Source: Actinomycetota bacterium (GTDB lineage Bacteria; Actinomycetota; Thermoleophilia; Gaiellales; Gaiellaceae). From it: DNA of 6,729 nt. Location: the NCBI GenBank assembly GCA_003136795.1, contig PLDP01000241.1, positions 11,174 to 17,902 of the forward strand, written 5' to 3'. The position numbers and the translations under genes were made by a program. The notes beneath the pieces are model-generated. The model had not been told where the DNA came from. It was given only the letters and a program-made list of their open reading frames with translations, and made no database searches. Each line of letters begins with the position of its first letter. The first letter of the stretch is position 1. Below are positions 6,365 through 6,729 of the stretch, piece after piece.

Positions 6365-6370
6365 TAGGGT
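6365..6370 (+). promoter_or_regulatory. Candidate -10 hexamer TAGGGT for the glycosyltransferase at 6379
   Basis: TAGGGT fits TANNNT and is followed by eight bases and then ATG, the same spacing as TAGAAT before the gene at 901. The predicted transcription start is about 6377, implying a leaderless mRNA. No SD-like sequence lies before the ATG, which agrees with this. No clear -35 is visible. Confidence 0.35.
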
Positions 6371-6378
6371 CTTGTGAG

Positions 6379-6729
6379 ATGGACGTATCGGTTGTTGTCA
6401 CGTTGTTGAACGAAGAAGCCTCGGTCGACGAGCTCTACCGGCGCATCGCCGCGACGCTCGAACGGTTTGAATGGGAGGTGATCTTCGTCGACGACGGCTC
6501 GACCGACGGCACGTACGCGCGGTTGCGCGCGCTGCACGAGTCCGATCCGCGTGTCCGCGTGGTGCGCTTCAAGCGCAACTTCGGCCAGCACCCGGCGATG
6601 CATGCCGGGCTCGCCCGCGCGCGCGGCGCGCTCATCGTGACGATGGACGGCGACCTCCAGAATGAGCCGGAGGACATCCCGAAGCTGCTCGCGGCGCTCG
6701 AGCGCGCCGACGTCGCGTCGGGCCGCCGG
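6379..6729 (+). CDS. GT2 glycosyltransferase of the DPM1/GtrB type, 3' truncated by window edge
   Basis: The frame is open from ATG 6379 to the last base, giving 117 residues of a family that is usually about 300-340 aa. MDVSVVVTLLNEEASVDELY (1-20) is the first strand and nucleotide-binding loop. FVDDGSTDGT (36-45) carries the canonical Asp pair, and RNFGQHPAMHAGLARARG (66-83) is the strongly conserved block of polyprenyl-phosphate sugar transferases. TMDGDLQNEPEDIPKL (88-103) holds the DGD (90-92) metal-binding DXD motif. Such enzymes move a sugar from UDP- or GDP-sugar to undecaprenyl or other polyprenyl phosphate on the cytoplasmic membrane face. The C-terminal half, including any membrane helices, lies beyond the window. 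It is a different subfamily from the GT2 domain of the fusion protein, with DDGSTDGT rather than EGHSTDGT. It is divergent from the DUF402 operon. Confidence 0.9.
   Translation, partial: MDVSVVVTLLNEEASVDELYRRIAATLERFEWEVIFVDDGSTDGTYARLRALHESDPRVRVVRFKRNFGQHPAMHAGLARARGALIVTMDGDLQNEPEDIPKLLAALERADVASGRR

Larger units (their letters stand above)
6346..6378. other. 33-bp divergent intergenic region
   Basis: This short gap separates the DUF402 operon (- strand) from the GT2 gene (+ strand). It contains a TANNNT hexamer on each strand (6352-6347 and 6365-6370) and neither start has a recognisable SD. The two predicted promoters would occupy overlapping DNA, with each -35 region falling near or in the other gene's start. 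Confidence 0.45.

Overview
This is a GC-rich, tightly packed bacterial chromosome segment. Its GTG starts, minimal spacers and TANNNT-type -10 hexamers with no matching -35 suggest a high-GC actinobacterial lineage, possibly the Thermoleophilia. That placement is inference from composition and gene style; no taxonomic marker gene is present.

Positions 1-4067 (+ strand) hold the last ~290 codons of a DHA2/EmrB-type MFS exporter cut by the window edge, then a 573-aa polytopic GT-C-like membrane protein, then a 482-aa fusion of a class I SAM methyltransferase with a DPM1-like GT2 glycosyltransferase. The second and third genes overlap by GTGA and look translationally coupled. They are probably a two-gene unit for lipid-linked sugar transfer or cell-surface glycan assembly. 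A further GT2 gene of the GtrB/DPM1 type starts at 6379 and runs off the right edge.

Positions 4064-6345 (- strand) hold, in transcription order, two tandem DUF402 proteins overlapping by 11 nt and a YbjJ-like MFS transporter. The junction between the second DUF402 gene and the MFS gene lies inside a 28-bp nested palindrome (5168-5195). This palindrome supplies the last two codons and stop of the DUF402 gene and the candidate GTG starts of the MFS gene. The MFS gene and the methyltransferase-GT2 gene converge and share the palindromic stop tetramer CTAG (4064-4067), leaving no room for a terminator between them.

The points most worth following up are the palindrome used as a gene boundary, the tandem divergent DUF402 pair, the methyltransferase-GT2 fusion, and a recurring TANNNT hexamer 7-8 nt upstream of start codons that suggests leaderless transcription. 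No RNA gene, CRISPR array, insertion sequence or convincing intrinsic terminator was seen. No stretch above 300 bases lacks a gene.
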